The position numbers and the translations under genes are program-made. Of a stretch of 41,727 nt of DNA, positions 8,456 to 16,129 are shown one piece after another. The notes beneath the pieces are model-generated. The model worked only from the letters and a program-made list of their open reading frames with translations, made no database searches and was not told where the DNA came from. The stretch's first letter is position 1; the number at the start of each line of letters is the position of its first letter. Origin of the DNA: Labrys wisconsinensis (GTDB lineage: Bacteria; Pseudomonadota; Alphaproteobacteria; Rhizobiales; Labraceae). The DNA is taken from assembly GCF_030814995.1 (NCBI RefSeq), contig NZ_JAUSVX010000034.1, positions 1 to 41,727 on the forward strand, given 5' to 3'.

Positions 8456-9565
8456 ATGATCCCGGTTTCCAAGCGCCTGTCGCTGTGTTGCGCCGCCGCC
8501 GTCGCCGGCCTCCTCGCCGCATCCGCGGCCCGGGCCGACGAGGAGAAGGTCCTGCACGTCTACAACTGGGCCGACTATATCGGCGAGACCACGCTGGCCG
8601 ACTTCGAGAAGGAGACCGGCATCAAGGTGGTCTACGACACCTATGACGCTTCCGAGACGGTCGACGCCAAGATGATGGCCGGCAAGTCGGGCTATGACGT
8701 GGTGCTGCATTCCGGCAGCTTCCTGCCGCGCCTGATCAAGGCGGGGGCGTTCCAGAAGCTCGACAAGGCGAAGCTGACCAACTGGGGCAATCTCGACCCG
8801 CACACGCTCGGCATCATCGCCACCTACGACCCGGGCAACCAGTATGGCGTGCCCTATATGTGGGGCACGGTCGGCATCACCTACAACCTCGACATGGTCA
8901 AGGAGCGGATCAAGGACGCGCCGCTCGACTCGCTCGACATGCTGTTCAACCCGGATTACGCGGGCAAACTTAGGGATTGCGGCATCTCGGTGCTGGACAG
9001 CCCCACCGACATCATGCCGATGGCGCTGGCCTATTTCGGCAAGAAGCAGGACACCGAGGATCCCGCCGACTACCAGGTGGTGGTCGACGCCTTCGCCAAG
9101 GTCCATGACGCCATCAAGACCTTCGACAGCGAGAACTATCTCAACGCCCTGCCCAACAAGGAGCTGTGCATGGCGTTCACCTGGTCGGGCGACTATGCCA
9201 CCGCGATGACGCGCGCCAAGGAGGCGGGCGTCGATCTTCATCTGCAATATGTCGTGCCGAAGACCGGCGCCCCCGCCTGGTTCGACGCCTGGGTCATCCC
9301 AGCGGACGCGCCGCATCCGCAGAATGCCCAGCTGTTCCTGAACTACATGCTGCGGCCCGAGGTCATCGCCGCCGCGACCAACACCACGCACTACGCCAAC
9401 TCGATTCCCGCCTCGAACAAGCTGGTCGACCCCGCCATCCTCAACGACCCGGCGGTCTATCCCGACGCGGCGGTGCAGGCGCGGATCTGGGCCAAGGTCT
9501 CGGCGACGCAGAGCGGACAGCGGGAGTTCACCCGGGCGTGGAGCCGGATCCGGACGGGGCAATAG
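8456..9565 (+). CDS. PotF-type polyamine ABC transporter substrate-binding protein
   Basis: This 369-residue periplasmic binding protein has a Sec signal peptide of about 26 residues ending AARA-D. The mature part follows the E. coli PotF pattern closely from memory: YNWADYIGETTLADFEKETG, PYMWGTVGITYN, the WSGD segment, FLNYMLRPEVIA and a terminal RAWSRIRTGQ. Aromatic and acidic pocket residues (Trp-x-Asp-Tyr, Trp-Ser-Gly-Asp, Phe-Asp) are present. This family binds putrescine, spermidine and other di- or polyamines, and diverged members bind other cationic amines. A clear ribosome binding site, GAGGGGAC, precedes the ATG. It heads the PotFGHI-like set, which continues after 28 bases. Substrate identity is not proven. 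Confidence 0.9.
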   Translation: MIPVSKRLSLCCAAAVAGLLAASAARADEEKVLHVYNWADYIGETTLADFEKETGIKVVYDTYDASETVDAKMMAGKSGYDVVLHSGSFLPRLIKAGAFQKLDKAKLTNWGNLDPHTLGIIATYDPGNQYGVPYMWGTVGITYNLDMVKERIKDAPLDSLDMLFNPDYAGKLRDCGISVLDSPTDIMPMALAYFGKKQDTEDPADYQVVVDAFAKVHDAIKTFDSENYLNALPNKELCMAFTWSGDYATAMTRAKEAGVDLHLQYVVPKTGAPAWFDAWVIPADAPHPQNAQLFLNYMLRPEVIAAATNTTHYANSIPASNKLVDPAILNDPAVYPDAAVQARIWAKVSATQSGQREFTRAWSRIRTGQ

Positions 9566-9593
9566 GAGGCGAAGGCCCCGCGGAGCCCCGCAG

Positions 9594-10754
9594 ATGCCTG
9601 CCCTCCCCCCGCAAAAGCTCCCCGACCTCCAGGCCCGGCCCTGGCTCGATCCCAAGGCCCCGGCCTTCGTCGAGATCGAACGGGTCACCAAGAAGTTCGG
9701 CGAGTTCGTCGCGGTGCAGGACGTCTCGCTGAAGATCTACCGGCAGGAGCTGTTCTGCCTGCTCGGCGGATCGGGCTGCGGCAAGACCACGCTCCTGCGC
9801 ATGCTGGCCGGCTTCGAGACGCCGAGCGCCGGCCGCGTGCTGATCGACGGGGTCGACGTCACCACCGTGCCGCCCTATGCGCGGCCGGTGAACATGATGT
9901 TCCAGTCCTATGCGCTGTTTCCGCACATGAGCGTGGAGCAGAATGTCGGCTATGGGCTGAAGCACGACAGGCTGACCCGGGCCGAGGCGAAGGACCGGGT
10001 CGAGGAGATGCTGGACCTCGTGCAATTGCAGGGGTTCGGCCGGCGCAAGCCGCACCAGCTCTCCGGCGGCCAGAAGCAGCGCGTGGCGCTCGCCCGGGCC
10101 CTGGCCAAGAAGCCGAAGCTGCTGCTGCTCGACGAGCCGCTGGGGGCGCTCGACAAGAAGCTGCGCGAGCAGACGCAGTTCGAGCTGATGAACATCCAGC
10201 ACCAGGTCGGCGTCACCTTCGTGGTGGTGACGCACGACCAGGAGGAGGCGATGGTGCTGGCCTCCCGTCTCGCGGTGATGGACCGCGGCGCCATCATGCA
10301 GGTGGGCACGCCCTCCGACGTCTACGAATATCCCAACTGCCGCTTCACCGCCGACTTCATCGGCTCGATCAACCTGTTCGAAGGCACGGTGACGGCGGTT
10401 GAGGGCGCGCGCGTCGTCGTCGCCTGCGAGGACATGCCCGTGCCGCTGGTGGTGGAGGCTCCCGCCAGCCTGCAGGTCGGCACGCCCGTCGCCGTGGCCG
10501 TGCGGCCGGAGAAGATCGCCATCGGCCGCGACCGGCCGGCGGAGACCGGCTTCAACGCCGCGCCGGGCCAGGTCTATGACCTCGGCTATTTCGGCGACCG
10601 CTCCCTGTTCCGGGTGAAGCTGCCCTCGGGCCGCATCGTGCTGGTCAGCGGCCAGAACAGCCGTCGGGCGCGCGACGACGAGCGGCCGGTGGATTGGGAC
10701 GACGCGGTGTGGCTGTCCTGGCCGGCCCATGCCGCGCTGGTGCTGACGGAATGA
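9594..10754 (+). CDS. PotG-type ABC transporter ATP-binding protein
   Basis: This 386-residue cytoplasmic ATPase powers the importer. It has Walker A GGSGCGKT (58-65), Q-loop MMFQSYALFPH, signature LSGGQKQR, Walker B LLLLDEPLGALD, and the H-loop in VVVTHDQEEAM. A C-terminal TOBE-like regulatory region follows, with VAVRPEKIAI. The extra N-terminal stretch of about 25 residues, rich in Pro, is typical of PotG compared with PotA. It pairs with the two permeases downstream, from which it is separated by 227 bases holding a large inverted repeat. Confidence 0.92.
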   Translation: MPALPPQKLPDLQARPWLDPKAPAFVEIERVTKKFGEFVAVQDVSLKIYRQELFCLLGGSGCGKTTLLRMLAGFETPSAGRVLIDGVDVTTVPPYARPVNMMFQSYALFPHMSVEQNVGYGLKHDRLTRAEAKDRVEEMLDLVQLQGFGRRKPHQLSGGQKQRVALARALAKKPKLLLLDEPLGALDKKLREQTQFELMNIQHQVGVTFVVVTHDQEEAMVLASRLAVMDRGAIMQVGTPSDVYEYPNCRFTADFIGSINLFEGTVTAVEGARVVVACEDMPVPLVVEAPASLQVGTPVAVAVRPEKIAIGRDRPAETGFNAAPGQVYDLGYFGDRSLFRVKLPSGRIVLVSGQNSRRARDDERPVDWDDAVWLSWPAHAALVLTE

Positions 10755-10789
10755 AGGGGGCATTTGCCAATGGGATGGAAGCGCGACTA

Positions 10790-10937
10790 CCCCTCTCCCG
10801 GCCGGGAGAGGGGCAGGGGTGAGGGACTAGACGGTCCCGGACATGGCAGGCCCTTTGCCGGCGCTGCATCGATCGGCCGCTTCATTGCCGACACGTTCAG
10901 ACCCTCACCCCTGCCCCTCTCCCGGCCGGGAGAGGGG
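10790..10937. repeat. Large inverted repeat of two palindromes inside the importer operon
   Basis: A 36-base arm (10790-10825) is repeated in perfect inverted orientation at 10902-10937 across a 76-base spacer. Each arm holds a 24-base perfect palindrome (10790-10813 and 10914-10937, core CTCCCGGCCGGGAG) plus a 12-base tail, CAGGGGTGAGGG. It fills most of the gap between the ATPase gene and the first permease gene. It resembles mobile REP-like palindromes of GC-rich bacteria. In the transcript it could form either two local hairpins or one long stem, and may tune the ratio of upstream to downstream gene products. Confidence 0.9.
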
Positions 10938-10981
10938 TTTCCGAGCGCTATAGTTGAACGCTGCGCTCGCCAGGGCGCGCC

Positions 10982-11896
10982 ATGAGCAAACCTGCCTTCC
11001 GAGACCGTTTCCGCATCTCCTGGAAGGCGCCGGTCGCCGGCATTCCCTATCTCTGGCTGCTCCTGTTCTTCCTCGCCCCGTTCCTGATCGTGCTGAAGAT
11101 CAGCATCGCCGACGGGGTGGTGAGCCTGCCGCCCTATACGCCGCTGTGGAGCTGGAACGATGACGGGTCGCTCGCCATCCGGCTGCAGTTCGGCAACTAC
11201 CATTACTTCATCAAGGACCCGCTCTACATCATCGCCTATCTCAACTCGCTGAAGATCGCGGCGATCTCGACGGTGCTCTGCCTCCTCGTCGCCTATCCGA
11301 TCGCGCTCGCCATTGCGCGCTCCTCGCCGACCGGGCGCAGCGTCTACATGCTCCTGATCATCCTGCCGTTCTGGACCTCGTTCGTCCTGCGCATCTATGC
11401 CTGGATGGGCCTCCTCAACCGCAACGGGCTGATCAACGCCGCGCTGATGCATCTCGGCCTGATCGACCAGCCGATCACGATGATGAACACCGACTTCGCG
11501 GTGTATCTCGGCATCGTCTATTCCTATCTGCCGTTCATGGTGCTGCCGATCTACGTGGCGCTGGAGAAGATGGATGCCAGCCTGCTCGAGGCGGCCGGCG
11601 ATCTCGGCTCCAGGCCCTGGCAGGTGTTCCGCGACGTGACGCTGCCCCTGTCGATGCCGGGCGTCATCGCGGGATCACTGCTGGTCTTCATCCCGGCGAC
11701 CGGGGAATATGTCATCCCGGCCCTGCTCGGCAGTCCGGGCAGCCCGATGATCGGGCGGGTGCTGTTCGACGAGTTCTATGTCAATCGGGACTGGCCGGTG
11801 GCCTCCGCCGTCGCGGTGGTGCTGGTGCTGATCCTGGTGGCGCCGATCCTGTGGTTCCAGCGGGCGCAGATGCGCCAGGCGGAGGCGGGCCGATGA
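10982..11896 (+). CDS. PotH-type ABC transporter permease
   Basis: This 304-residue inner-membrane permease has about six hydrophobic segments, beginning with YLWLLLFFLAPFLIVL. It carries the EAA loop that contacts the ATPase (LLEAAGDLGSRPWQVFRDVTLPLSMPG). The long periplasmic loop before the second membrane segment is typical of PotH/PotB. A start ATG follows AGGGCGCGCC. Its last codon overlaps the next permease by four bases (ATGA). It works with the PotI-like protein as a heterodimer. Confidence 0.92.
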   Translation: MSKPAFRDRFRISWKAPVAGIPYLWLLLFFLAPFLIVLKISIADGVVSLPPYTPLWSWNDDGSLAIRLQFGNYHYFIKDPLYIIAYLNSLKIAAISTVLCLLVAYPIALAIARSSPTGRSVYMLLIILPFWTSFVLRIYAWMGLLNRNGLINAALMHLGLIDQPITMMNTDFAVYLGIVYSYLPFMVLPIYVALEKMDASLLEAAGDLGSRPWQVFRDVTLPLSMPGVIAGSLLVFIPATGEYVIPALLGSPGSPMIGRVLFDEFYVNRDWPVASAVAVVLVLILVAPILWFQRAQMRQAEAGR

Positions 11897-12777
11897 AGGG
11901 GCGCTCCGGCTTCCTGACGCTGTGCCTGTTCGGCGGGCTGATCTTCCTCTACGGCCCGATCCTGACGATGATCGTCTATTCCTTCAACGTCTCGAAGCTG
12001 GCGACGGTGTGGGGCGGGTTCTCGACCAAATGGTATGGCGAGCTCCTCGACAACACGCAGGTGATCGATGCGGCGCTGCTCAGCCTGCGCATCGCGGCGG
12101 TGTCGGCCACCGTGGCGACGGCGTTCGGCACGCTGGCCGGGATCACCCTGGCGCGGTTCGGCCGGTTCCGCGGCTGCACCCTGTTCTCCGGCATGATCAC
12201 CGCGCCGCTGGTCATGCCGGATGTGATCACCGGGCTGTCGCTGCTCCTCCTGTTCGTCGCCATGGAGCAGGCGATCGGCTGGCCGGACGGGCGGGGCAGC
12301 CTGACCATCATCATCGCCCACATCACCTTCTCCATGGCCTATGTCGCCGTGATCATCCAGTCGCGCCTCGCCGCCATGGACAATTCCCTGGAGGAGGCGG
12401 CACTCGACCTCGGGTCCCGGCCGCTGCAGGTGATGGTCGACATCACCCTGCCGCTGCTGGCTCCCGGCATGGTGGCGGGCTGGCTCCTGGCCTTCACCCT
12501 GTCGCTCGACGATCTCGTCATCGCCACCTTCACCACCGGGCCCGGCGCCAACACGCTGCCGATGGTGGTGTTCTCCAAGGTCAAGCTCGGGGTGAAGCCC
12601 GACATCAACGCCCTGGCGACGATCGTGATCCTGACCGTCGGGCTGGTGGTGGCGGCCGCCTCGATCATCGGCGGGCGGGTGCAGCGCCAGCGCCTCGCCG
12701 ATACGCAGCGCGCCGCCGCCGAGCCGGCGAGCGCCGGGCCACGCACCGCCCGGCTGGTGCGGCGGAGACGGGAGTGA
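11893..12777 (+). CDS. PotI-type ABC transporter permease
   Basis: This 294-residue inner-membrane permease starts at the ATG that overlaps the PotH stop. It has about six membrane segments and an EAA loop, LEEAALDLGSRPLQVMVDIT, followed by LPLLAPGMVAGWLLAFTLSLDDLVIATF, which is highly characteristic of PotI/PotC. It ends with a basic, Ala/Arg-rich cytoplasmic tail. This is the last gene of the TetR-dehydrogenase-importer unit. A hairpin terminator candidate begins 11 bases after its stop. Confidence 0.92.
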   Translation: MKGRSGFLTLCLFGGLIFLYGPILTMIVYSFNVSKLATVWGGFSTKWYGELLDNTQVIDAALLSLRIAAVSATVATAFGTLAGITLARFGRFRGCTLFSGMITAPLVMPDVITGLSLLLLFVAMEQAIGWPDGRGSLTIIIAHITFSMAYVAVIIQSRLAAMDNSLEEAALDLGSRPLQVMVDITLPLLAPGMVAGWLLAFTLSLDDLVIATFTTGPGANTLPMVVFSKVKLGVKPDINALATIVILTVGLVVAAASIIGGRVQRQRLADTQRAAAEPASAGPRTARLVRRRRE

Positions 12778-12788
12778 GGCGCGAAAAG

Positions 12789-12813
12789 CCTTCTCCAACG
12801 AAGTTGGGGAAGG
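12789..12813. terminator. Bidirectional hairpin between convergent genes
   Basis: An 11-base-pair stem (CCTTCTCCAAC / GTTGGGGAAGG, one G-U pair) closes a GAA loop. It lies 11 bases after the PotI-like stop and 15 bases beyond the stop of the convergent TetR-Rieske gene, so it can serve both. There is no strong T tract, so it may act with Rho or as an mRNA-stabilising end. Confidence 0.55.
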
Positions 12814-12828
12814 CATTCAGACTGCCCC

Positions 12829-14613
12829 TCACCGCGCCTGCGGCATGTCCTGGCGCACCCAGTCGTGCAAGGCCCGGACATTGACTTCCTTGTCCGACAG
12901 CACGCCGCGCTCATAGGTCCCGGCGTTGAGGTTCTCCTGCACGGATTCGATCAGCGCATTGTCCTCGTGGTGCACCCCGAAATTGATGCGCTGCCCGAGA
13001 TATTGCACCGCCTCGAGCTGCCGGTCCGCCTGCCTCGGGCCGTAGCTGCGCCAGCGGATCCGCGAACGTCCGGGGCCGAGCGGGGTGATGTGGTAGAAGT
13101 CGACCTGGTCGGGGAAGGTCTCGATGGCGACGCCGGGATACATGTAGAAATAGCTCCAACGCCGCCGCTGCGCCGGCGGCAGGTGCTCGCTCGCCAGCAG
13201 GAGCCGCGCATACATCCGCGTCGACCAGTCGCCCCGCACCTCCTCGCGCATCACGTGGCTGAGGCGGATGGTGCGGGTGGCGTGGTCCGGCTCGCGGTCA
13301 TAGTCCTTGGCCATCAGCGCGCTGAGGCCGGGATGGCCGACGGGAAAGTGGTAGTCCTCGAGGTAATTGTCCCAGACATTCTTCCAGTCGGCCTCGACCG
13401 TGCCCTGCCAATAGTCGGAGATCGGCACCATGTCCGCGATGGCGTAAGGCGCGAGCTCCTCGGCATAGGGCGCATAGCGCTCTGCCACCGAGGCGCCGCC
13501 GGGCGCGAAGCGGACGAAGACGAAGCCGCAGAAGATCTCCGAGTCCACCGGGAACAGGCCGAGATTGGCCTTGTCCAGCTTCGGGAAGGTGCGCGAGGCG
13601 GCGATCCCTCTCAGCACGCCCTGCGTGTCGTAGCACCAGGCATGGTAGGGGCATTGCAGGACGGTGTCGGTGTGTCCCTGCCGGTGCGGCGCGATGGCGT
13701 GGGCGCGATGGCGGCAGACATTGTGGAAGACGCGCACCGCGCCGTCCTCGCCGCGCATGGCGAGGACGCGCTTGCCGAGCACCTCCATGGTGACGTAGTC
13801 GCCCGGAGTCGGCAGCTCGCCGACATGGCAGAGCACATGCCAGGCCGGCAGGTGCACGCGCTCGACCTCGGCGGCCGAGAAGGCCGCGTCGCGATAGGTC
13901 CAGGCCGGCAGGGTCAGGCGCGCGAGATAGTCCCGCTCCTCCTCGGACAGGTCCTCGGTCTCGGCCGCCTTGTCCTGCGGCGGATCCGCGGCGAACAGGC
14001 TGGGGAACAGGTTCTTCAGGTAAAGCCGGCAGAGCTCGAGGCCGGCGGCATGGTCGAAGGCCTCGCCCTCCACCAGCGCTTCCTGCCAGAGATTGTCGAC
14101 AAGGCCGCAGAGGCCCAGCGCAGCGGACCTAGCATCGACCGCGACGCCCGCCGTGGCGACGAGATCTGCGACCAGCGCCCGCACCGCATCCTGGTAGGCC
14201 CGGTCCGAGGCGCCGCAGACCGCCATATAGTCGGCCCGCGCCCCACTCTCGCCCCAGAACGCGGTCCAGACCGCGAGCTTGACCGGCGTGGCGATGGTCT
14301 TGTCGAAATTCACGGCGAGCAGCGCCATGATCGCCTCGACCGGCTTGCCGGCGTGGGGCGCCACCGCCGCCTCGCAGGCCTCGCGATGCTCGTCGGCCAG
14401 GCGCCCGATGGTGGCGGCCAGGAGGTCCTGCTTCGAGGTGAAATGGAAATTGACCATGCCGGCGGTGAGGCCGGCGAGCTTGGCCACCTTCTCCAGCGTC
14501 ACGTTCGACAGGCCGTGCCGGGCAATCGCCTCCATCGCCGCTTCCAGGAGCTGCTCGCGCCGCTCTTCCTGCGGCCGGCGCATGCGGGCGGATTTTCCCG
14601 GACGGTCGAGCAT
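12829..14613 (-). CDS. TetR (BetI-like) regulator fused to a Rieske non-heme iron oxygenase
   Basis: One uninterrupted frame of 594 codons encodes two proteins that are normally separate. Residues 1 to about 207 are a TetR regulator: helix-turn-helix VTLEKVAKLAGLTAGMVNFH (38-57) and BetI-type C-domain VWTAFWGESGARADYMAVC (115-133). Residues about 222-594 are a complete ring-hydroxylating-type alpha subunit: Rieske ligands Cys300, His302, Cys321 and His324, mononuclear iron ligands His422, His427 and probably Asp551, and Glu419 three residues before His422. A Glu at that bridging position, rather than Asp, is seen in carnitine/choline-type Rieske oxygenases. No ATG, GTG or TTG codon lies in the linker (about 205-235), so separate translation of the oxygenase is not obvious. 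ATG 14613 has GGGAG seven bases upstream; an ATG at 14646 lacks one. No reductase gene is visible nearby. Confidence 0.88.
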   Translation of the reverse strand: MLDRPGKSARMRRPQEERREQLLEAAMEAIARHGLSNVTLEKVAKLAGLTAGMVNFHFTSKQDLLAATIGRLADEHREACEAAVAPHAGKPVEAIMALLAVNFDKTIATPVKLAVWTAFWGESGARADYMAVCGASDRAYQDAVRALVADLVATAGVAVDARSAALGLCGLVDNLWQEALVEGEAFDHAAGLELCRLYLKNLFPSLFAADPPQDKAAETEDLSEEERDYLARLTLPAWTYRDAAFSAAEVERVHLPAWHVLCHVGELPTPGDYVTMEVLGKRVLAMRGEDGAVRVFHNVCRHRAHAIAPHRQGHTDTVLQCPYHAWCYDTQGVLRGIAASRTFPKLDKANLGLFPVDSEIFCGFVFVRFAPGGASVAERYAPYAEELAPYAIADMVPISDYWQGTVEADWKNVWDNYLEDYHFPVGHPGLSALMAKDYDREPDHATRTIRLSHVMREEVRGDWSTRMYARLLLASEHLPPAQRRRWSYFYMYPGVAIETFPDQVDFYHITPLGPGRSRIRWRSYGPRQADRQLEAVQYLGQRINFGVHHEDNALIESVQENLNAGTYERGVLSDKEVNVRALHDWVRQDMPQAR

Positions 14614-14635
14614 GGCGCGGCTCCCGATATCTTTT

Positions 14636-14663
14636 CGAATGGTCATATGATAGTGCCGAATGG
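14636..14663. promoter_or_regulatory. Candidate operator before the TetR-Rieske gene
   Basis: The word CGAATGG occurs at 14636-14642 and 14657-14663, 21 bases (two helical turns) apart, around an 8-base palindrome TCATATGA. It lies 23-50 bases upstream of the chosen start, where an autoregulatory TetR site would be expected. Read on the other strand the word is CCATTCG, which shares CATTCG with the candidate BetI-like site at 6344-6385. Confidence 0.35.
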
Positions 14664-14701
14664 ATGTTTTGTAAATCGTCGCGGATCGGCAGGGCCGCGC
14701 G

Positions 14702-15376
14702 TCAGATTCCGAGCCATTCGAGGCCGGCCGGCAGGTCCGCGGCGGCGTAGTCGACCTGCAGCACCCGCCGGCGGCCCGGTTCGGCGGCAGCCTCCGAGGC
14801 GTGCAGGATCGGCGTGGCATAAAGCCAGACGTCGCCGGCCGCGGCGAGGCAGGCACGGACGCCGCAATCCCGCACGATGCCGGGAATGTCGGCCTCGGCG
14901 ATCCGCCCGAGGCGGTGCGAGCCCGGCGCGACCAGGAGCGGCGCGTTGCCGGCGGGCACGGGATCGAGATGGACCCGCAGCGTAACCATCCCGGCGAGCA
15001 GCGCACAGGGCGGGGCCACATGCGGCATGCCGCCCTTGACGGTCCAGGGGCCGAACCCGTCGACGTCGAGACGCCCGACAACGGCGATGGTCCGGTCCTG
15101 GTGCCAGGCCAGCGCCCAATTGTTTGCCGGCGTCTTGTCGAACAGGACGGCGCGGACGGGCCGGCAGCCTGCTCCGATCGCGCCGACGGCGATGGCGCCG
15201 ACCGCGCCGGACGGCGCCAGGAGCAGGCCGAGGGCGGCGATGCCGCGCAGCCGGATGCCCGCCCGATCCGGCGGCAGGCCGGCGATGGCCGCTTCGATCG
15301 CGGCGAGATCGGCCGCGACGGCGCCGCGGAACGGCTGCGCGCCGTCCCGCGCGAAAGTCATCGCGCCGTCCGTCAT
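14702..15376 (-). CDS. PhyH-like Fe(II)/2-oxoglutarate dioxygenase
   Basis: This 224-residue protein resembles the phytanoyl-CoA dioxygenase family, which hydroxylates small organic substrates using 2-oxoglutarate and iron. The visible iron motif is WHQD (about 92-95, His-x-Asp), with a distal His in the ILHASEAA segment near the C-terminus followed by Arg residues in GRRRVLQVDY that may bind 2-oxoglutarate. It is shorter than typical family members (about 270-300), mainly at the N-terminus. The start at 15376 lies ten bases after the HAD gene, with a G-rich site upstream. It ends 88 bases before the TetR-Rieske start. It is the last gene of the long leftward chain; the substrate is unknown. 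Confidence 0.75.
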   Translation of the reverse strand: MTDGAMTFARDGAQPFRGAVAADLAAIEAAIAGLPPDRAGIRLRGIAALGLLLAPSGAVGAIAVGAIGAGCRPVRAVLFDKTPANNWALAWHQDRTIAVVGRLDVDGFGPWTVKGGMPHVAPPCALLAGMVTLRVHLDPVPAGNAPLLVAPGSHRLGRIAEADIPGIVRDCGVRACLAAAGDVWLYATPILHASEAAAEPGRRRVLQVDYAAADLPAGLEWLGI

Positions 15377-15386
15377 CCCATGCCCC

Positions 15387-16064
15387 TCAGCGCCGCACCC
15401 CGACCTCGTCGATATGGTTGAGCAGGTCCGCCGGGCTGTCGAACACGCGGAAGGCGCCGCTGCGCTCGAGCTCGTCCTCGCCATAGCCGCCGGTGAGCAG
15501 GCCGATGGCGAGCGCCTTGGCGCGGCGGGCGGCCAGGACGTCCCATATGGAATCACCGACGACGAAGGCATCCTCGATCGGGTGGCCGAGCCGGTCGGCG
15601 GCGGCGAGGAACAGGTCCGGGTCGGGCTTGGCGTATTGGACCTGGTCGCGCGTCACCACAGGCACCTCGGTCGGGTCGACGCCGAGCGAAGCGATGGAGG
15701 GAGCGGCGGTCTCCATCCGGCCCGAGGTGGCGATGGCCCAGGGCACGCCGCGGTCGGTGAGAAAGCGCAGCAGCTCGACCGCGCCCGGCAGCGGCCGCAC
15801 CGAGGTGCCGAGCCGGCGGAAGGCGGCGGCGTGCAGGGCGCGCATGCGGTCGAGCCGGTCGGTGGTGATCTCGACGCCGATCTCGCGCAGCAGCATGTTG
15901 GTGAACAGGCCGCCGCTCATGCCGATCTTGCGGTGGATCTGCCAGACCGGCAGGCTGATCCCCTCGCCCTGCAGCGCCTCGTGCCAGGCCAGGACGTGCT
16001 GGTAGACGCTGTCGACCAGCGTGCCGTCGAGATCGAACAGGAAGGCGGTGCGGCTGAGGGGCAT
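15387..16064 (-). CDS. HAD-superfamily hydrolase (phosphatase/phosphoglucomutase-like)
   Basis: This 225-residue cytoplasmic protein has HAD motif I FLFDLDGTLVDS near the start (nucleophile Asp and the Asp two residues on), motif II ATSG, motif III Lys in YAKPDPDLF, and motif IV VVGDSIWDV. A helical cap lies between motifs I and II, as in beta-phosphoglucomutase and phosphoglycolate phosphatase. The ATG at 16064 was preferred over an in-frame start at 16121 because motif I then falls in the normal place. It sits 65 bases after the transporter ATPase and ten bases before the PhyH-like gene. The phosphorylated substrate is unknown. Confidence 0.88.
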   Translation of the reverse strand: MPLSRTAFLFDLDGTLVDSVYQHVLAWHEALQGEGISLPVWQIHRKIGMSGGLFTNMLLREIGVEITTDRLDRMRALHAAAFRRLGTSVRPLPGAVELLRFLTDRGVPWAIATSGRMETAAPSIASLGVDPTEVPVVTRDQVQYAKPDPDLFLAAADRLGHPIEDAFVVGDSIWDVLAARRAKALAIGLLTGGYGEDELERSGAFRVFDSPADLLNHIDEVGVRR

Positions 16065-16129
16065 GGCTGGTCTTTCCGTGGCGGTCGCTCGATGGTAGCG
16101 GCGCGCCGCCGGTCCGCGCAACCGCGCCG

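Noticed and set aside
10790-10937. Inverted repeats as ends of an insertion sequence
   Set aside because: The spacer is only 76 bases with no coding capacity, and no target-site duplication could be seen. A REP-like pair fits better.
14614-15081. N-terminal extension of the TetR-Rieske frame
   Set aside because: It is antisense-free but overlaps the PhyH-like coding sequence in another frame and has no TetR or Rieske features. ATG 14613 has a ribosome binding site.
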